From Gammaproteobacteria bacterium (GTDB lineage Bacteria > Pseudomonadota > Gammaproteobacteria > SURF-13): a DNA stretch of 33,245 nt. Below, one piece after another: positions 16,263-24,782 of the stretch. Position 1 is the stretch's first letter. Each line of letters opens with the position of its first letter. Location: contig QZKM01000034.1 in the NCBI GenBank assembly GCA_003599485.1, forward strand, positions 1-33,245. Reading direction: 5' to 3'. The notes under the pieces are model-generated. The model saw nothing but the letters and a program-made list of their open reading frames with translations, had not been told where the DNA came from and made no database searches. The position numbers were made by a program, and so were the translations under genes.

Positions 16263-16291
16263 GATGGGCCTGACCGGCTGGCAGGCCCATC
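16263..16291 (-). promoter_or_regulatory. Leader stem-loop upstream of the orphan gene
   Basis: A perfect 10-bp inverted repeat, GATGGGCCTG and CAGGCCCATC, with a 9-nt loop lies 28 nt upstream of the start codon, just ahead of the Shine-Dalgarno at 16243-16250. It could act as an mRNA leader structure or a protein operator. No T-run follows. Confidence 0.5.
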
Positions 16292-16417
16292 GTGGGGATT
16301 TACCAATCCTTTGGACCGGAAATGTGTGCAACACTTTTCAGCCTACGCCTGATTACCGGGGGATGCAAGGGGCACTGAGAATGAATTTAGACCCGGTTTA
16401 AAGCGGCATTTTTAAGG

Positions 16418-16822
16418 TTATATCATGAGCAGCGCGGCAACGACGCGGCGTCCGTCGGCCATGAGAAGATTGTAAGTGCGGCAGGCGGCGTCGGTGCTCA
16501 TGACCTCGATGCCGATGCCTTGCCGGATGAGCGGGGCGAGGGTGCTTGCGGAGGGAAAGATTAGCTGCGCGCCCGACCCGAACAATACGACTTCGGGATT
16601 CAATTCGATCAACTGTTCAAAGTGCCCGGCGCGCAGTTCGGCGCAGCTTTGCGGAGGCCAGCCGCGCAGCAGTTGTCCGGGCGAGATAATCAGGCTTTGG
16701 GTAAGAATTTCCTGTCCTGCAGAGGCCGTCCGGTCCGCCGCGGGCAGCTTGACGGTGATCCGGCCCGGTGCGTAGGAGAGGATGCTGTAGCGCCCGGCGC
16801 CGTCTTCCAGATGGAATTTCAT
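16418..16822 (-). CDS. Mth938-like domain protein (DUF498)
   Basis: A 134-aa soluble protein of the Mth938/Xcc1710-like family (formerly DUF498), with characteristic segments SLIISPGQLLRGWPP, PEVVLFGSGAQLIFP and GIGIEVMSTDAACRTYNLL. Eukaryotic relatives (NDUFAF3, AAMDC) include a respiratory complex I assembly factor; the bacterial function is not established. It is complete for the family and starts at the ATG at 16820-16822. It is transcribed away from alaC and appears monocistronic. Confidence 0.88.
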   Translation of the reverse strand: MKFHLEDGAGRYSILSYAPGRITVKLPAADRTASAGQEILTQSLIISPGQLLRGWPPQSCAELRAGHFEQLIELNPEVVLFGSGAQLIFPSASTLAPLIRQGIGIEVMSTDAACRTYNLLMADGRRVVAALLMI

Positions 16823-16912
16823 GTAATGGGGTTTCTCGGTGGAACGGGGTAAATCATTTAGGATATAAACCGGCGCGTCGCCAACGGCTCCATGCGCCCT
16901 AAATTCCTTCCA

Positions 16913-16941
16913 TTACGGGCAGTTAGCGTTTAAACTATATC
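16913..16941 (+). promoter_or_regulatory. Candidate promoter for alaC-hom-thrC
   Basis: TTACGG (16913-16918) and TATATC (16936-16941) are separated by 17 bp in the 160-bp gap between the divergent Mth938-domain gene and alaC. Both hexamers deviate from consensus. No other signal is seen in this gap. Confidence 0.35.
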
Positions 16942-16982
16942 CTGCTTGAAAAGAACAGTCTACCGGGCCTTATAAAAAAACC

Positions 16983-18191
16983 ATGATGGACGATTTCCCC
17001 AGAATCAAGCGGCTGCCGCCATACGTCTTCAATATCGTCAATGAATTGAAGGCCAGGGCGCGCGCGCGCGGCGAGGATATCATTGACTTCGGCATGGGCA
17101 ATCCCGATCAGCCCACGCCGCAGCACATCGTGGACAAGCTGGTGGAAACGGTGCAGCGCGGCGACACCCACCGCTATTCGCTGTCGCGCGGCATCCCGCG
17201 CCTGCGCCGCGCGATCTGCAATTGGTACAAAACACGTTTCGACGTAGACCTCGATCTTGAAAAGGAGGCCATCGTCACCATCGGCTCCAAGGAGGGCCTG
17301 GCGCATCTGGCGCTGGCCACGGTGGGGCCTGGGGATGCAGTGCTGGTGCCGAATCCGGCGTATCCCATCCACCCTTACGGCTTCGTGATTGCGGGCGCGG
17401 ACATCCGTCACGTGCCGCTGGTGCCGGGCGTGGATTTTTTCGCCGAGCTGGACAAGGCGATCAAGGATTCCTGGCCCAAACCGAAAATGCTGGTGTTGAA
17501 TTTCCCGTGCAACCCGACGGCGCAATGCGTGGAACTGGATTTTTTTGAAAAGGTGATTGCGATTGCGCGCGAGCATCAGATTTGGGTGGTGCATGATCTG
17601 GCTTATGCGGATATCGCCTTCGATGGTTATGTCGCGCCGTCCATTTTGCAAGCGCCGGGCGCGAAGGAGGTCGCGGTGGAGTTTTTCACCCTGTCCAAGA
17701 GCTACAACATGCCCGGCTGGCGCGTGGGATTCATGTGCGGCAATGAAAAGCTGGTCGCGGCGCTGGCGCGCATGAAATCGTATCTGGACTACGGCATGTT
17801 CACGCCGATCCAGGTGGCGGCCATCAGCGCACTGGAAGGCCCGCAGCAGTGCGTGCGCGACATCGCCGCCATGTATCAAAGCCGGCGCGACGTGTTGTGC
17901 GAGGGGCTGAACTCGATGGGCTGGGCGGTGGAAAAACCCAGGGCCAGCATGTTCGTGTGGGCGCCGATCCCGGAGCCCTACCGCCAGCTCGGTTCACTGG
18001 AATTCGCCAAAAAACTGCTGGAACAGGCCAAGGTCGCGGTGTCGCCCGGCATCGGCTTCGGGCAATACGGCGACGACCATGTGCGCTTCGGCCTGATTGA
18101 AAACGAACACCGCACGCGCCAGGCCGTGCGCGGCATACGCGAGATGTTCCGTAAAGGCAGTGGCGAGTTGCGAGTGGCGAGTTACAAGTGA
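16983..18191 (+). CDS. alaC: Alanine transaminase (AlaC type)
   Basis: A fold-type I PLP aminotransferase of 402 aa, AlaC-like, that forms alanine from pyruvate and glutamate. Motifs include [13 protein letters not shown] near the N-terminus, [11 protein letters not shown], and the PLP-lysine box [15 protein letters not shown]. AlaC genes often precede hom and thrC in proteobacteria, as here. The last eleven or so residues ([11 protein letters not shown]) are encoded by repeat copy 2, which begins at 18158 inside the gene and supplies the stop codon. The natural C-terminus has therefore been altered by the repeat. Domain integrity is otherwise complete. Confidence 0.93.
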   Translation: MMDDFPRIKRLPPYVFNIVNELKARARARGEDIIDFGMGNPDQPTPQHIVDKLVETVQRGDTHRYSLSRGIPRLRRAICNWYKTRFDVDLDLEKEAIVTIGSKEGLAHLALATVGPGDAVLVPNPAYPIHPYGFVIAGADIRHVPLVPGVDFFAELDKAIKDSWPKPKMLVLNFPCNPTAQCVELDFFEKVIAIAREHQIWVVHDLAYADIAFDGYVAPSILQAPGAKEVAVEFFTLSKSYNMPGWRVGFMCGNEKLVAALARMKSYLDYGMFTPIQVAAISALEGPQQCVRDIAAMYQSRRDVLCEGLNSMGWAVEKPRASMFVWAPIPEPYRQLGSLEFAKKLLEQAKVAVSPGIGFGQYGDDHVRFGLIENEHRTRQAVRGIREMFRKGSGELRVASYK

Positions 18192-18232
18192 AAAAAATAC
18201 ACTCGCTACTTGCTGCTTGCCATTAGCCACTG
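18158..18232. repeat. Palindromic GAGTGGC-heptamer repeat, copy 2
   Basis: It starts with CAGTGGCGAG, like the other two copies, and ends with CCACTG five nt before the hom ATG. The two arms of about 33 nt match at roughly 24 positions when one is reverse-complemented, around an A-rich centre. It overlaps the end of alaC and occupies the whole alaC/hom junction. Confidence 0.82.
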
Positions 18233-18237
18233 TTTTT

Positions 18238-19551
18238 ATGAAACCCGTCAAAATAGGTTTGCTCGGTCTCGGCACGGTGGGCGGCGGCACGATCAACGTG
18301 CTGGCGCGCAACGCGGGCGAGATCACGCGCCGCGCCGGTCGCGGCATTGAAGTCACCCACGCGGCGGCGCGCGACCTCAAAAAAGCGCGCATTTGCAAAA
18401 CCGCGGGGATAAAACTTACCGCCAAGCCGATGGAGGTGGTGAGCGACCCTGAAATAGAAATTGTGGCCGAACTCATGGGCGGCATGGACCCCGCGCGCGA
18501 ACTGGTGCTGCACGCCATCGCCAACGGCAAGCACGTGGTGACCGCGAACAAGGCGCTGATCGCGCGGCACGGCAACGAAATCTTCCGCGCCGCGCGCGCG
18601 AAAGGCGTGATGGTGGCGTTCGAGGCCGCGGTGGGCGGCGGCATCCCCATCATCAAGGCGATCCGCGAGGGTTTGGCGGGCAACCGCATCGAGTGGCTGG
18701 CGGGCATCGTCAACGGCACCAGCAATTTTATTCTCAGCGAAATGCGCGACAAGGATCGGGATTTCGCCGACGTGCTGGCCGAGGCGCAGCGCCTGGGTTA
18801 CGCGGAGGCCGATCCCGCGTTTGACATCGAGGGCACGGACGCCGCGCACAAGCTCACCATACTGGCCGCGATTGCGTTCGGCATCCCGCTGCAATTTGAC
18901 AAGGTGTACACCGAGGGCGTCACGCGCGTGACGCGCGACGACGTGAGCTATGCGGAACAGTTCGGCTACCGCATCAAGCACCTCGCCATCGCGCGCCGCA
19001 CCCCGGCGGGCGTGCAGTTGCGCGTACACCCCACGCTCATCCCGCGGCGGCGCTTGATCGCCAACGTGGACGGGGTGATGAACGCGGTGGTGGTGACCGG
19101 CGACGCCGTCGGCCCGACGCTCTACTATGGTGCGGGCGCGGGCGCCGAGCCTACCGCCTCCGCCGTGGTGGCGGACCTGGTGGACGTGGTGCGCGCGCTG
19201 ACCTCGGACCCGGAAAACCGCGTGCCGCACCTCGCGTTCCAGCCCGACGCGCTGTCGGATTTGCCGATTTTGCCGATGGAGCAGGTGGAAACGGCGTATT
19301 ATCTGCGTTTGCAGGCCGCCGACCGCCCCGGCGTGCTGGCCGACGTCACGCGCATTCTGGCCGATCAGGAAATCAGCATCGAGGCGATACTGCAAAAGGA
19401 ACCGGCGCAGGAGGGCAGCGACGTGCCGGTGATTATCCTGACGCATCGCGTGCTGGAACAGCGCATCAATCAGGCGATCGCGCGCATCGAGGCGCTCAAG
19501 GCTATCTCCGCGCCGGTGACGCGTATTCGTCTGGAGCAGCTTGCACGCTGA
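18238..19551 (+). CDS. hom: Homoserine dehydrogenase
   Basis: Reduces aspartate-4-semialdehyde to homoserine, the branch point to threonine and methionine. From the ATG at 18238 the protein is 437 aa. It has a Rossmann NAD(P) motif GLLGLGTVGGGTIN (about 7-20), the catalytic region around GIVNGTSNFILSEM and YAEADPAFDIEGTDAAHK, and a C-terminal ACT domain (LRLQAADRPGVLADVTRIL) that usually mediates feedback inhibition by threonine. Longer in-frame starts would translate through repeat copy 2 and are unlikely. No Shine-Dalgarno is present; only the TTTTT spacer separates the repeat from the ATG. thrC follows. Confidence 0.97.
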   Translation: MKPVKIGLLGLGTVGGGTINVLARNAGEITRRAGRGIEVTHAAARDLKKARICKTAGIKLTAKPMEVVSDPEIEIVAELMGGMDPARELVLHAIANGKHVVTANKALIARHGNEIFRAARAKGVMVAFEAAVGGGIPIIKAIREGLAGNRIEWLAGIVNGTSNFILSEMRDKDRDFADVLAEAQRLGYAEADPAFDIEGTDAAHKLTILAAIAFGIPLQFDKVYTEGVTRVTRDDVSYAEQFGYRIKHLAIARRTPAGVQLRVHPTLIPRRRLIANVDGVMNAVVVTGDAVGPTLYYGAGAGAEPTASAVVADLVDVVRALTSDPENRVPHLAFQPDALSDLPILPMEQVETAYYLRLQAADRPGVLADVTRILADQEISIEAILQKEPAQEGSDVPVIILTHRVLEQRINQAIARIEALKAISAPVTRIRLEQLAR

Positions 19552-19573
19552 GTTTTTCAGGGTTTTTTAAGCC

Positions 19574-20647
19574 ATGAGCACACGCTATACCGGACTGATA
19601 GAAAAATACCGCGACCGCCTGCCGGTGCGCGATGACACGCGCCTCATCAGCCTGGGGGAGGGCAATACGCCTCTGATCCGGCTGCACCATATTCCGCGCC
19701 TGACCGGCAAGGACGTGGATATCTACGTCAAATATGAAGGTTTGAATCCGACCGGCTCATTCAAGGATCGCGGCATGACCATGGCGGTGACCAGGGCCGT
19801 GGAGGAGGGCAGCCACGCGGTCATCTGCGCCTCCACCGGCAACACCTCCGCCGCCGCGGCGGCCTACGCCGCGCGCGCGGGCATCAAGGCCTTCGTGCTG
19901 ATACCCGACGGCAAGATCGCCATGGGCAAGCTGGCGCAGACCATGATGTACGGCGCGACCATCCTCCAGATCAAGGGTAATTTCGACGATGGCATGAGGC
20001 TGGTGAAGGAAGTGGCGCAAACCGCGCCGGTGACCATCGTCAACTCCATCAACCCGTACCGCCTGCAGGGGCAGAAGACTGCTGCATTTGAGATCGTGGA
20101 AGAGCTGGGCTTCGCGCCGGACTATCACTGCCTGCCGGTCGGCAACGCCGGGAATATCACGGCGTACTGGATGGGGTACAGTGAATACCATGCAAGCGGG
20201 ATCATCCATCAGCGCCCGCGCATGGTAGGTTATCAGGCCTCCGGCGCGGCCCCGTTCCTGCGCGGCGAAATGGTGGATAATCCGGAAACCGTGGCCACCG
20301 CGATACGCATCGGTCATCCGCAGTCATGGGATGCCGCGTGGCGTGTGCAGAAGGAATCTGGAGGCTGGTTCGCCGAGTGTACGGATGAAACCATACTCGC
20401 CGCGCAGAAACTGCTGGCCGGGAAGGAAGGCATCTTTTGTGAACCGGCCTCCGCCGCCTCGCTCGCGGGCGCGCTGCGCGACATTGAATCAGGCAAGATC
20501 ACCGCAGGCGCCAAAATAGTCTGCACCCTCACCGGCAACGGACTGAAAGACCCGGATATTGCCATTAAACAAAGCACCGCCACGGTTATCAGCGTGGAGG
20601 CGGAGCTGGACAAGGTGCAATCCGCCATCCTGCGGAATCTCGCCTGA
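19574..20647 (+). CDS. thrC: Threonine synthase
   Basis: Converts O-phosphohomoserine to threonine with PLP. The 357-aa length matches the short class of threonine synthases (fold-type II). The PLP-lysine motif is [11 protein letters not shown] (about 54-64). [19 protein letters not shown] is the substrate-binding asparagine loop and [16 protein letters not shown] is the phosphate-binding glycine loop. It begins 22 nt after hom and completes the threonine branch. Homoserine kinase is not in this window. Confidence 0.97.
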   Translation: MSTRYTGLIEKYRDRLPVRDDTRLISLGEGNTPLIRLHHIPRLTGKDVDIYVKYEGLNPTGSFKDRGMTMAVTRAVEEGSHAVICASTGNTSAAAAAYAARAGIKAFVLIPDGKIAMGKLAQTMMYGATILQIKGNFDDGMRLVKEVAQTAPVTIVNSINPYRLQGQKTAAFEIVEELGFAPDYHCLPVGNAGNITAYWMGYSEYHASGIIHQRPRMVGYQASGAAPFLRGEMVDNPETVATAIRIGHPQSWDAAWRVQKESGGWFAECTDETILAAQKLLAGKEGIFCEPASAASLAGALRDIESGKITAGAKIVCTLTGNGLKDPDIAIKQSTATVISVEAELDKVQSAILRNLA

Positions 20648-20687
20648 CGGCTGCTTGTAAACGGGATTCATAAAGTAGTATCTTTTT

Positions 20688-21812
20688 ATGATGATGCCGG
20701 AACGCGCCAACAAGACCCTGATTTGCAGCGTCGCCTTTCTGGACATAGTCAGCTATTCCAGCAAGCCGGTCGCTGAGCAGATTCGTTTCAAGGAGTGTTT
20801 GAATGAAGCGATTTCGGAGGCGATTCAGGATATTCCACTTAACGACCGGGTGACCCTGGACACCGGCGACGGGGTGGCGTTGTGTTTTTTCGGAGATCCG
20901 GAGGACGCCTTGTTCGCGGTCATGCATTGCCGCGACATTTTGCGCGAGAAGGAGCAGGCCGACCCGCTGCAAATGGAATTGCGTATCGGCATCAATCTTG
21001 GGCCGGTCAAGCTGGTCAAGGATATCAACGGCCAGCCCAACCTGATCGGCGATGCGGTCAATGTCGGTCAGCGCGTGATGAGCTTCGCCCATCCCGGCCA
21101 AATCATGGTGTCACGCTCCTACTACGAGGTCGTTTCACGTCTTTCCCAGGAGTACGGGCAGCTTTTCCAGTACCAGGGTATGCGCACCGACAAACACGTG
21201 CGCGAACACGAAATCTATGAGGTGAGCTTGAGCGGTGGCGTTAACGCGCCCTTGCCCAAGGCGCTACATAGCCGGCGCAGGAGTGACCGGGCCGTGTTGC
21301 AGGTCGTGAACGATGCGCGGCGTGATGATGGCCGGACGACGCAACCCGAATCGAGCCGGAAATCACGTGTCAAAACCATTGTTTACGGGGTGGTGGCGTT
21401 TCTGGCGCTGGTTGTGGTTTTGGATATACTATTCAGAGGCGGAGTATTGTCCAAGGCGCAACCGCCGCAGGCGGGCGCGGCTCAACAGGCGAACACCGGG
21501 AGCAAACAAAAACCGGAGGCAGCCGGAAGCGAGACAGCGAGCGTCATCGCGGCCGGAGACGGCCAGGCAGCGCAAGACGCGTCCAGGCAGACGGCCAATG
21601 AAAAAGCAGGCTATCTCAGCTTCGCCATTTCGCCCTGGGGCGAGATATACATAGACGGCAAGAAGAAAGGCGTCTCACCGCCGCTCAGCAAATTGAAAGT
21701 TTCGCCCGGAAAGTATACTGTTGAAATAAAGAATGGTGATTTTCCCGGCTATACGGAGACGGTTGAAGTCGCCGCCCGGAAAACGGTAAAAATCAAACAT
21801 AAGTTTCACTAG
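20688..21812 (+). CDS. Class III nucleotidyl cyclase homologue with TM and PEGA domain
   Basis: A 374-aa membrane protein. Residues 10-180 form a class III cyclase catalytic domain with metal aspartates Asp19 (AFLDIVSYS) and Asp61 (DTGDGVALCF). Asn125 and Arg129 (GDAVNVGQR) are also in place. The positions that select the purine, normally Lys and Asp or Thr, are occupied by Leu57 and Asn118, so substrate and product are uncertain. A basic stretch precedes one transmembrane helix (about 230-249). A low-complexity Ala/Gln linker and a PEGA domain (about 308-372, with YIDGKKKGVSPPLSKL and VSPGKYTVEI) follow, presumably in the periplasm. It is followed six nt later by a TPR lipoprotein gene, its likely partner. 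Confidence 0.9.
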   Translation: MMMPERANKTLICSVAFLDIVSYSSKPVAEQIRFKECLNEAISEAIQDIPLNDRVTLDTGDGVALCFFGDPEDALFAVMHCRDILREKEQADPLQMELRIGINLGPVKLVKDINGQPNLIGDAVNVGQRVMSFAHPGQIMVSRSYYEVVSRLSQEYGQLFQYQGMRTDKHVREHEIYEVSLSGGVNAPLPKALHSRRRSDRAVLQVVNDARRDDGRTTQPESSRKSRVKTIVYGVVAFLALVVVLDILFRGGVLSKAQPPQAGAAQQANTGSKQKPEAAGSETASVIAAGDGQAAQDASRQTANEKAGYLSFAISPWGEIYIDGKKKGVSPPLSKLKVSPGKYTVEIKNGDFPGYTETVEVAARKTVKIKHKFH

Positions 21813-21818
21813 CGGATC

Positions 21819-22307
21819 ATGATGAATTGGCGTCACTCATGGCGGCCCTGGCTCACGGTGCTCAGTGTCCTTGCATTGACCGCTTGTGAGACCGGTCCGC
21901 TCAAGGATGTGTTCGAAAAACCCGCCGGGGTGGAGACGCAACCGTCCGGGGGCGTCGGCACACCCGCGGCACAGGCTGCCTCTGCACGCACGCTCACCGT
22001 GGCGGATTTGAAATTCGCTCTGGGCGTGAAGAGCTATGAAGAAGGTAACTACAAGGAAGCGCAGCAGGCCCTGCAGGGCGCGCTCAATGACGGCCTGGAG
22101 AAAAAAGAGGACCAGGTGCAGGCGTATAAATATCTGGCCTTCATCCACTGCGGCGCGAAACGCGAAAAGTCCTGCCGCGAGGCGTTCACTAAGGCGCTGG
22201 AACTGAATCCGGATTTTGAACTGAGCAGCGCCGAAGCGGGACACCCAATATGGGGCAAGGTGTTCCGGGAGATAAAAGAGGCGAAGCAGGTGAAGGACGC
22301 AAAATAA
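21819..22307 (+). CDS. TPR-containing lipoprotein
   Basis: A 162-aa lipoprotein. The signal ends in LTAC with Cys23 as the lipidation site. The +2 residue is Glu rather than Asp, which fits sorting to the outer membrane. A short disordered segment precedes two or three tetratricopeptide-like helical pairs (about 62-140, including AYKYLAFIHCGAKREKSCREAFTKALELNPDF). TPR domains bind proteins or peptides. The gene is tightly linked to the cyclase-PEGA gene (six nt), so the two probably act in one envelope-sensing module. No enzymatic motif is present. Family and localisation are clear; the function is not. Confidence 0.85.
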   Translation: MMNWRHSWRPWLTVLSVLALTACETGPLKDVFEKPAGVETQPSGGVGTPAAQAASARTLTVADLKFALGVKSYEEGNYKEAQQALQGALNDGLEKKEDQVQAYKYLAFIHCGAKREKSCREAFTKALELNPDFELSSAEAGHPIWGKVFREIKEAKQVKDAK

Positions 22308-22321
22308 AGCCCAACTGGAGG

Positions 22322-22765
22322 CTAAATAGCGCCCATTTTCGCCGCCCGTCCCAAGCCCTGTAAATATAGCGCTTCATCCGGCGCGGTTCCGTTACGCTGA
22401 GCCCGCCAAAGCGTCTCTCCCAAACATTCCAGCATCCAGTGTTCCGCCTCATGGGCGTCGCCCAGTTGCGTCAGCAATGCCTGGTGCAGCTCATTAACAC
22501 CCGCCGGACGGCGCGCGGCGAGCTGCTCGCGCAGGGCGATGTGCATGCCCATGTGCAGAAACGGGTTGCTTATGCCGGATTCCGCCGGGTAGTCGTGTTC
22601 CAGCGCCCGGTCTTCATTTTCCAGCAGGCGCTGATACTCCGGGTGGTCGCCTATCACGTCCGCAATGATTTTCTCCAGCGGCGCAAGCGCGCCGCGCTCA
22701 CGGTGCTTGCGCCAGGCAACAAGAAACACCTGCCGCAGCGCGCGGCGGTCCCGGCCGAACATCAT
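22322..22765 (-). CDS. DUF1841 family protein
   Basis: A 147-aa soluble protein of DUF1841, a proteobacterial family without an established function. Matching segments are MFGRDRRALRQVFLVAWRK at the N-terminus, HPEYQRLLE, NPFLHMGMHIALREQ and EAEHWMLECLGETLW. Conserved His and Glu in the last two stretches suggest a helical, possibly metal-binding bundle, but this is not demonstrated. Its ATGATG start overlaps the nth stop, so it is the last gene of the rsx-asmA-nth-DUF1841 transcription unit. Confidence 0.9.
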   Translation of the reverse strand: MMFGRDRRALRQVFLVAWRKHRERGALAPLEKIIADVIGDHPEYQRLLENEDRALEHDYPAESGISNPFLHMGMHIALREQLAARRPAGVNELHQALLTQLGDAHEAEHWMLECLGETLWRAQRNGTAPDEALYLQGLGRAAKMGAI

Positions 22766-23400
22766 GGATGTTCCGTTTTGTCAGGATAGTCACAAAGATC
22801 GGCGATCACGCAGGCGGGGCAGCGCGGTTTGCGCGCGGTGCAGGTGTAGCGTCCGTGCAGAATCAGCCAGTGGTGCGCGTCATGCTTGAATTCCGTCGGA
22901 ACAAACCTGTTTAATTTATCCTCCACCTCGCGCACGGTTTTTCCGGGCGCGAGCCCGGTGCGGTTGGCGACGCGGAAGATGTGCGTATCCACCGCAATGG
23001 CGGGTTCGCCGAACGCGGTGTTTAAAATCACATTGGCGGTTTTCCGGCCTACGCCGGGCAGGGCCTCCAGCGCCTTGCGGTCATGCGGCACCTGTCCCTG
23101 ATGCCGTTCGATGAGCAGCGCGCAGGTCTTGATGATGTTGCGCGCCTTGCTGTTGTAAAGCCCGATGGTCTGGATGTATTTTTTGAGGCCCTTCTCGCCC
23201 AGGGTCAGAACCGCGCGCGGGGTGTTGGCCACGGGGAATAATTTTTGTGTGGCCTTGTTGACGCTTTTATCCGTGGCCTGCGCCGAAAGCACCACCGCTA
23301 TTAACAGTTCAAACGGCGTGGAATAATTGAGCTCGGTGGCGGGCTTTGGATTGGCGCTCTTGAGGCGTTCAAAGAGGGCGCGACGCTTGTGCTGATTCAT
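22762..23400 (-). CDS. nth: Endonuclease III
   Basis: A DNA glycosylase/AP lyase that removes oxidised pyrimidines in base excision repair. From the ATG at 23398-23400 it is 212 aa, matching E. coli Nth (211). The helix-hairpin-helix LPGVGRKTANVIL carries the catalytic Lys, and VDTHIFRVANR carries the catalytic Asp. The C-terminal 4Fe-4S cluster ligands follow the canonical C-x6-C-x2-C-x5-C spacing (CTARKPRCPACVIADLC). The start overlaps the AsmA gene stop (ATGA). nth downstream of rsx genes is a conserved arrangement in gammaproteobacteria. Confidence 0.97.
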   Translation of the reverse strand: MNQHKRRALFERLKSANPKPATELNYSTPFELLIAVVLSAQATDKSVNKATQKLFPVANTPRAVLTLGEKGLKKYIQTIGLYNSKARNIIKTCALLIERHQGQVPHDRKALEALPGVGRKTANVILNTAFGEPAIAVDTHIFRVANRTGLAPGKTVREVEDKLNRFVPTEFKHDAHHWLILHGRYTCTARKPRCPACVIADLCDYPDKTEHP

Positions 23401-24767
23401 TCTTCTGCGGGCGGGGCAGGCTGTTCCGGCGGGTCGCGGCTGAGCCAATCTTTGATCTTCTCCGCCGCCTCGCCCGCCTTCAAGCCGAGGCTGGTGCCGA
23501 GTCCCGGCCCCAGCAGCGCGGTGCCCGCCACCGCCCCGGCGACGGCGGCGGGCGGCACCCGTAGCGTTGGATTGTCCACCGTGCCCGCCACATTGAACGG
23601 CACTTCGGCCAGATTGATGCCGGCCTTAATGGCGATCTTCACCCGTCCATCCAGTTGCTTGCCGGAGTTGATGTTCACGTTGCCGCTGCCGTTCAGCAGG
23701 CCGGAACTGATGTTCAGATCCCTGAAGCGATACTCGTTGCCGGTGAGCTCCAGCGTGCCGGTGAATTCATCAAATCGCGTTTCACCCTCACCCGTGCCCT
23801 CCTTGGCCATGGTTTGAGCGGCCTTGGCCAGGTCTACCTTGTAGATCACGCCCTTTAGCACCCTGAATTCTGCGTTGACTTGCGGTGCATCGAACAGTTG
23901 GCTGGCGCTGGCGGCGCGCAGCGAATAGGTAGCGTCACCGTCCAGGGCGCCGGTCATACTGCGCTTGGAGCTGAACAACGCCAGCAGCGGTTGTACCTGC
24001 ACGCCATGACTGCTGAGCACGCCATACAAGCGCCAGTTCCTGTCCCATTCCATATCCGCCGTGGCGCTGATCTGGCCGCCGTATAATTCGCCTCTGATGG
24101 ACTGTGTATGCAACCCGGTATCCGTGAGCAGAATGCCGCCGGATAAGGTATCGAATAAAATCCCAGGCCCTAATGGCGGCTGCCATTGCCGTGCCATGAC
24201 CTCCAAGTGGTAATTCCGCTCCTTACGCCGCAGCGCCAGCTTCAGTTTTCCGTCACGGCTGGAGAACGAGGCGCTTTTGAAATCGTTACGCGGCGTAAGT
24301 TGCACGCTGCCGTTGAACGGGCCCAGGTTTATTTTTTGCAGCGCTAGATTCACGTTGTCGAGTTTGATCGTATGGAGCGGCGCCACTTGCAGGTTGCTGT
24401 TTAAAAACCAGCCTGGCAGTTTGGCCAGCGCGGCTTGGCGCAGGGTGACGTCGCGCAGTACGACGTTGTGGATCGCCTTGGCCGGGTTGAACAGCGCATG
24501 GAAATTCAGGTTGATATTGCACGACGCGATTTTTACATCGGTGTTTTTCCCGATGCTGACCTGTTTCAGATGCACATGCGGCAGGGGCAGCAGGGCGCCG
24601 CGCATCTCCTCTATACGCACCGGCTCCTGCAGCGCGCGGCTGGCCAGTTTTTCGATGTCGGGCAGGTAGTGATTAAACGGGACGACGAACGGCAGGATGA
24701 GAGCAAGCGCCACCACGACAAACGTTGCGGTGGCAAGATGCCTGAGGCAGGCCAGGGCCGTTTTCAT
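23397..24767 (-). CDS. AsmA family protein
   Basis: A 456-aa protein of the AsmA superfamily, which in other bacteria act in envelope assembly or as bridge-like lipid-transfer proteins. An N-terminal transmembrane anchor (about 11-32, ATFVVVALALILPFVV) is followed by a large periplasmic beta-rich region. The C-terminal AsmA signature includes LNISSGLLNGSGNVNINSGKQL and a final stretch resembling PAAVAGAVAGTALLGPGLGT. It lies between rsxE (15 nt away) and nth (overlapping), where many genomes have nothing. The link to the Rsx complex is therefore probably transcriptional rather than functional. Confidence 0.87.
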   Translation of the reverse strand: MKTALACLRHLATATFVVVALALILPFVVPFNHYLPDIEKLASRALQEPVRIEEMRGALLPLPHVHLKQVSIGKNTDVKIASCNINLNFHALFNPAKAIHNVVLRDVTLRQAALAKLPGWFLNSNLQVAPLHTIKLDNVNLALQKINLGPFNGSVQLTPRNDFKSASFSSRDGKLKLALRRKERNYHLEVMARQWQPPLGPGILFDTLSGGILLTDTGLHTQSIRGELYGGQISATADMEWDRNWRLYGVLSSHGVQVQPLLALFSSKRSMTGALDGDATYSLRAASASQLFDAPQVNAEFRVLKGVIYKVDLAKAAQTMAKEGTGEGETRFDEFTGTLELTGNEYRFRDLNISSGLLNGSGNVNINSGKQLDGRVKIAIKAGINLAEVPFNVAGTVDNPTLRVPPAAVAGAVAGTALLGPGLGTSLGLKAGEAAEKIKDWLSRDPPEQPAPPAEE

Positions 24768-24782
24768 GCGATCGGGAGGACG

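Noticed and set aside
18223-19446. 407-codon minus-strand frame opposite hom
   Set aside because: Shadow of hom; the product is rich in His/Arg/Val without domains.
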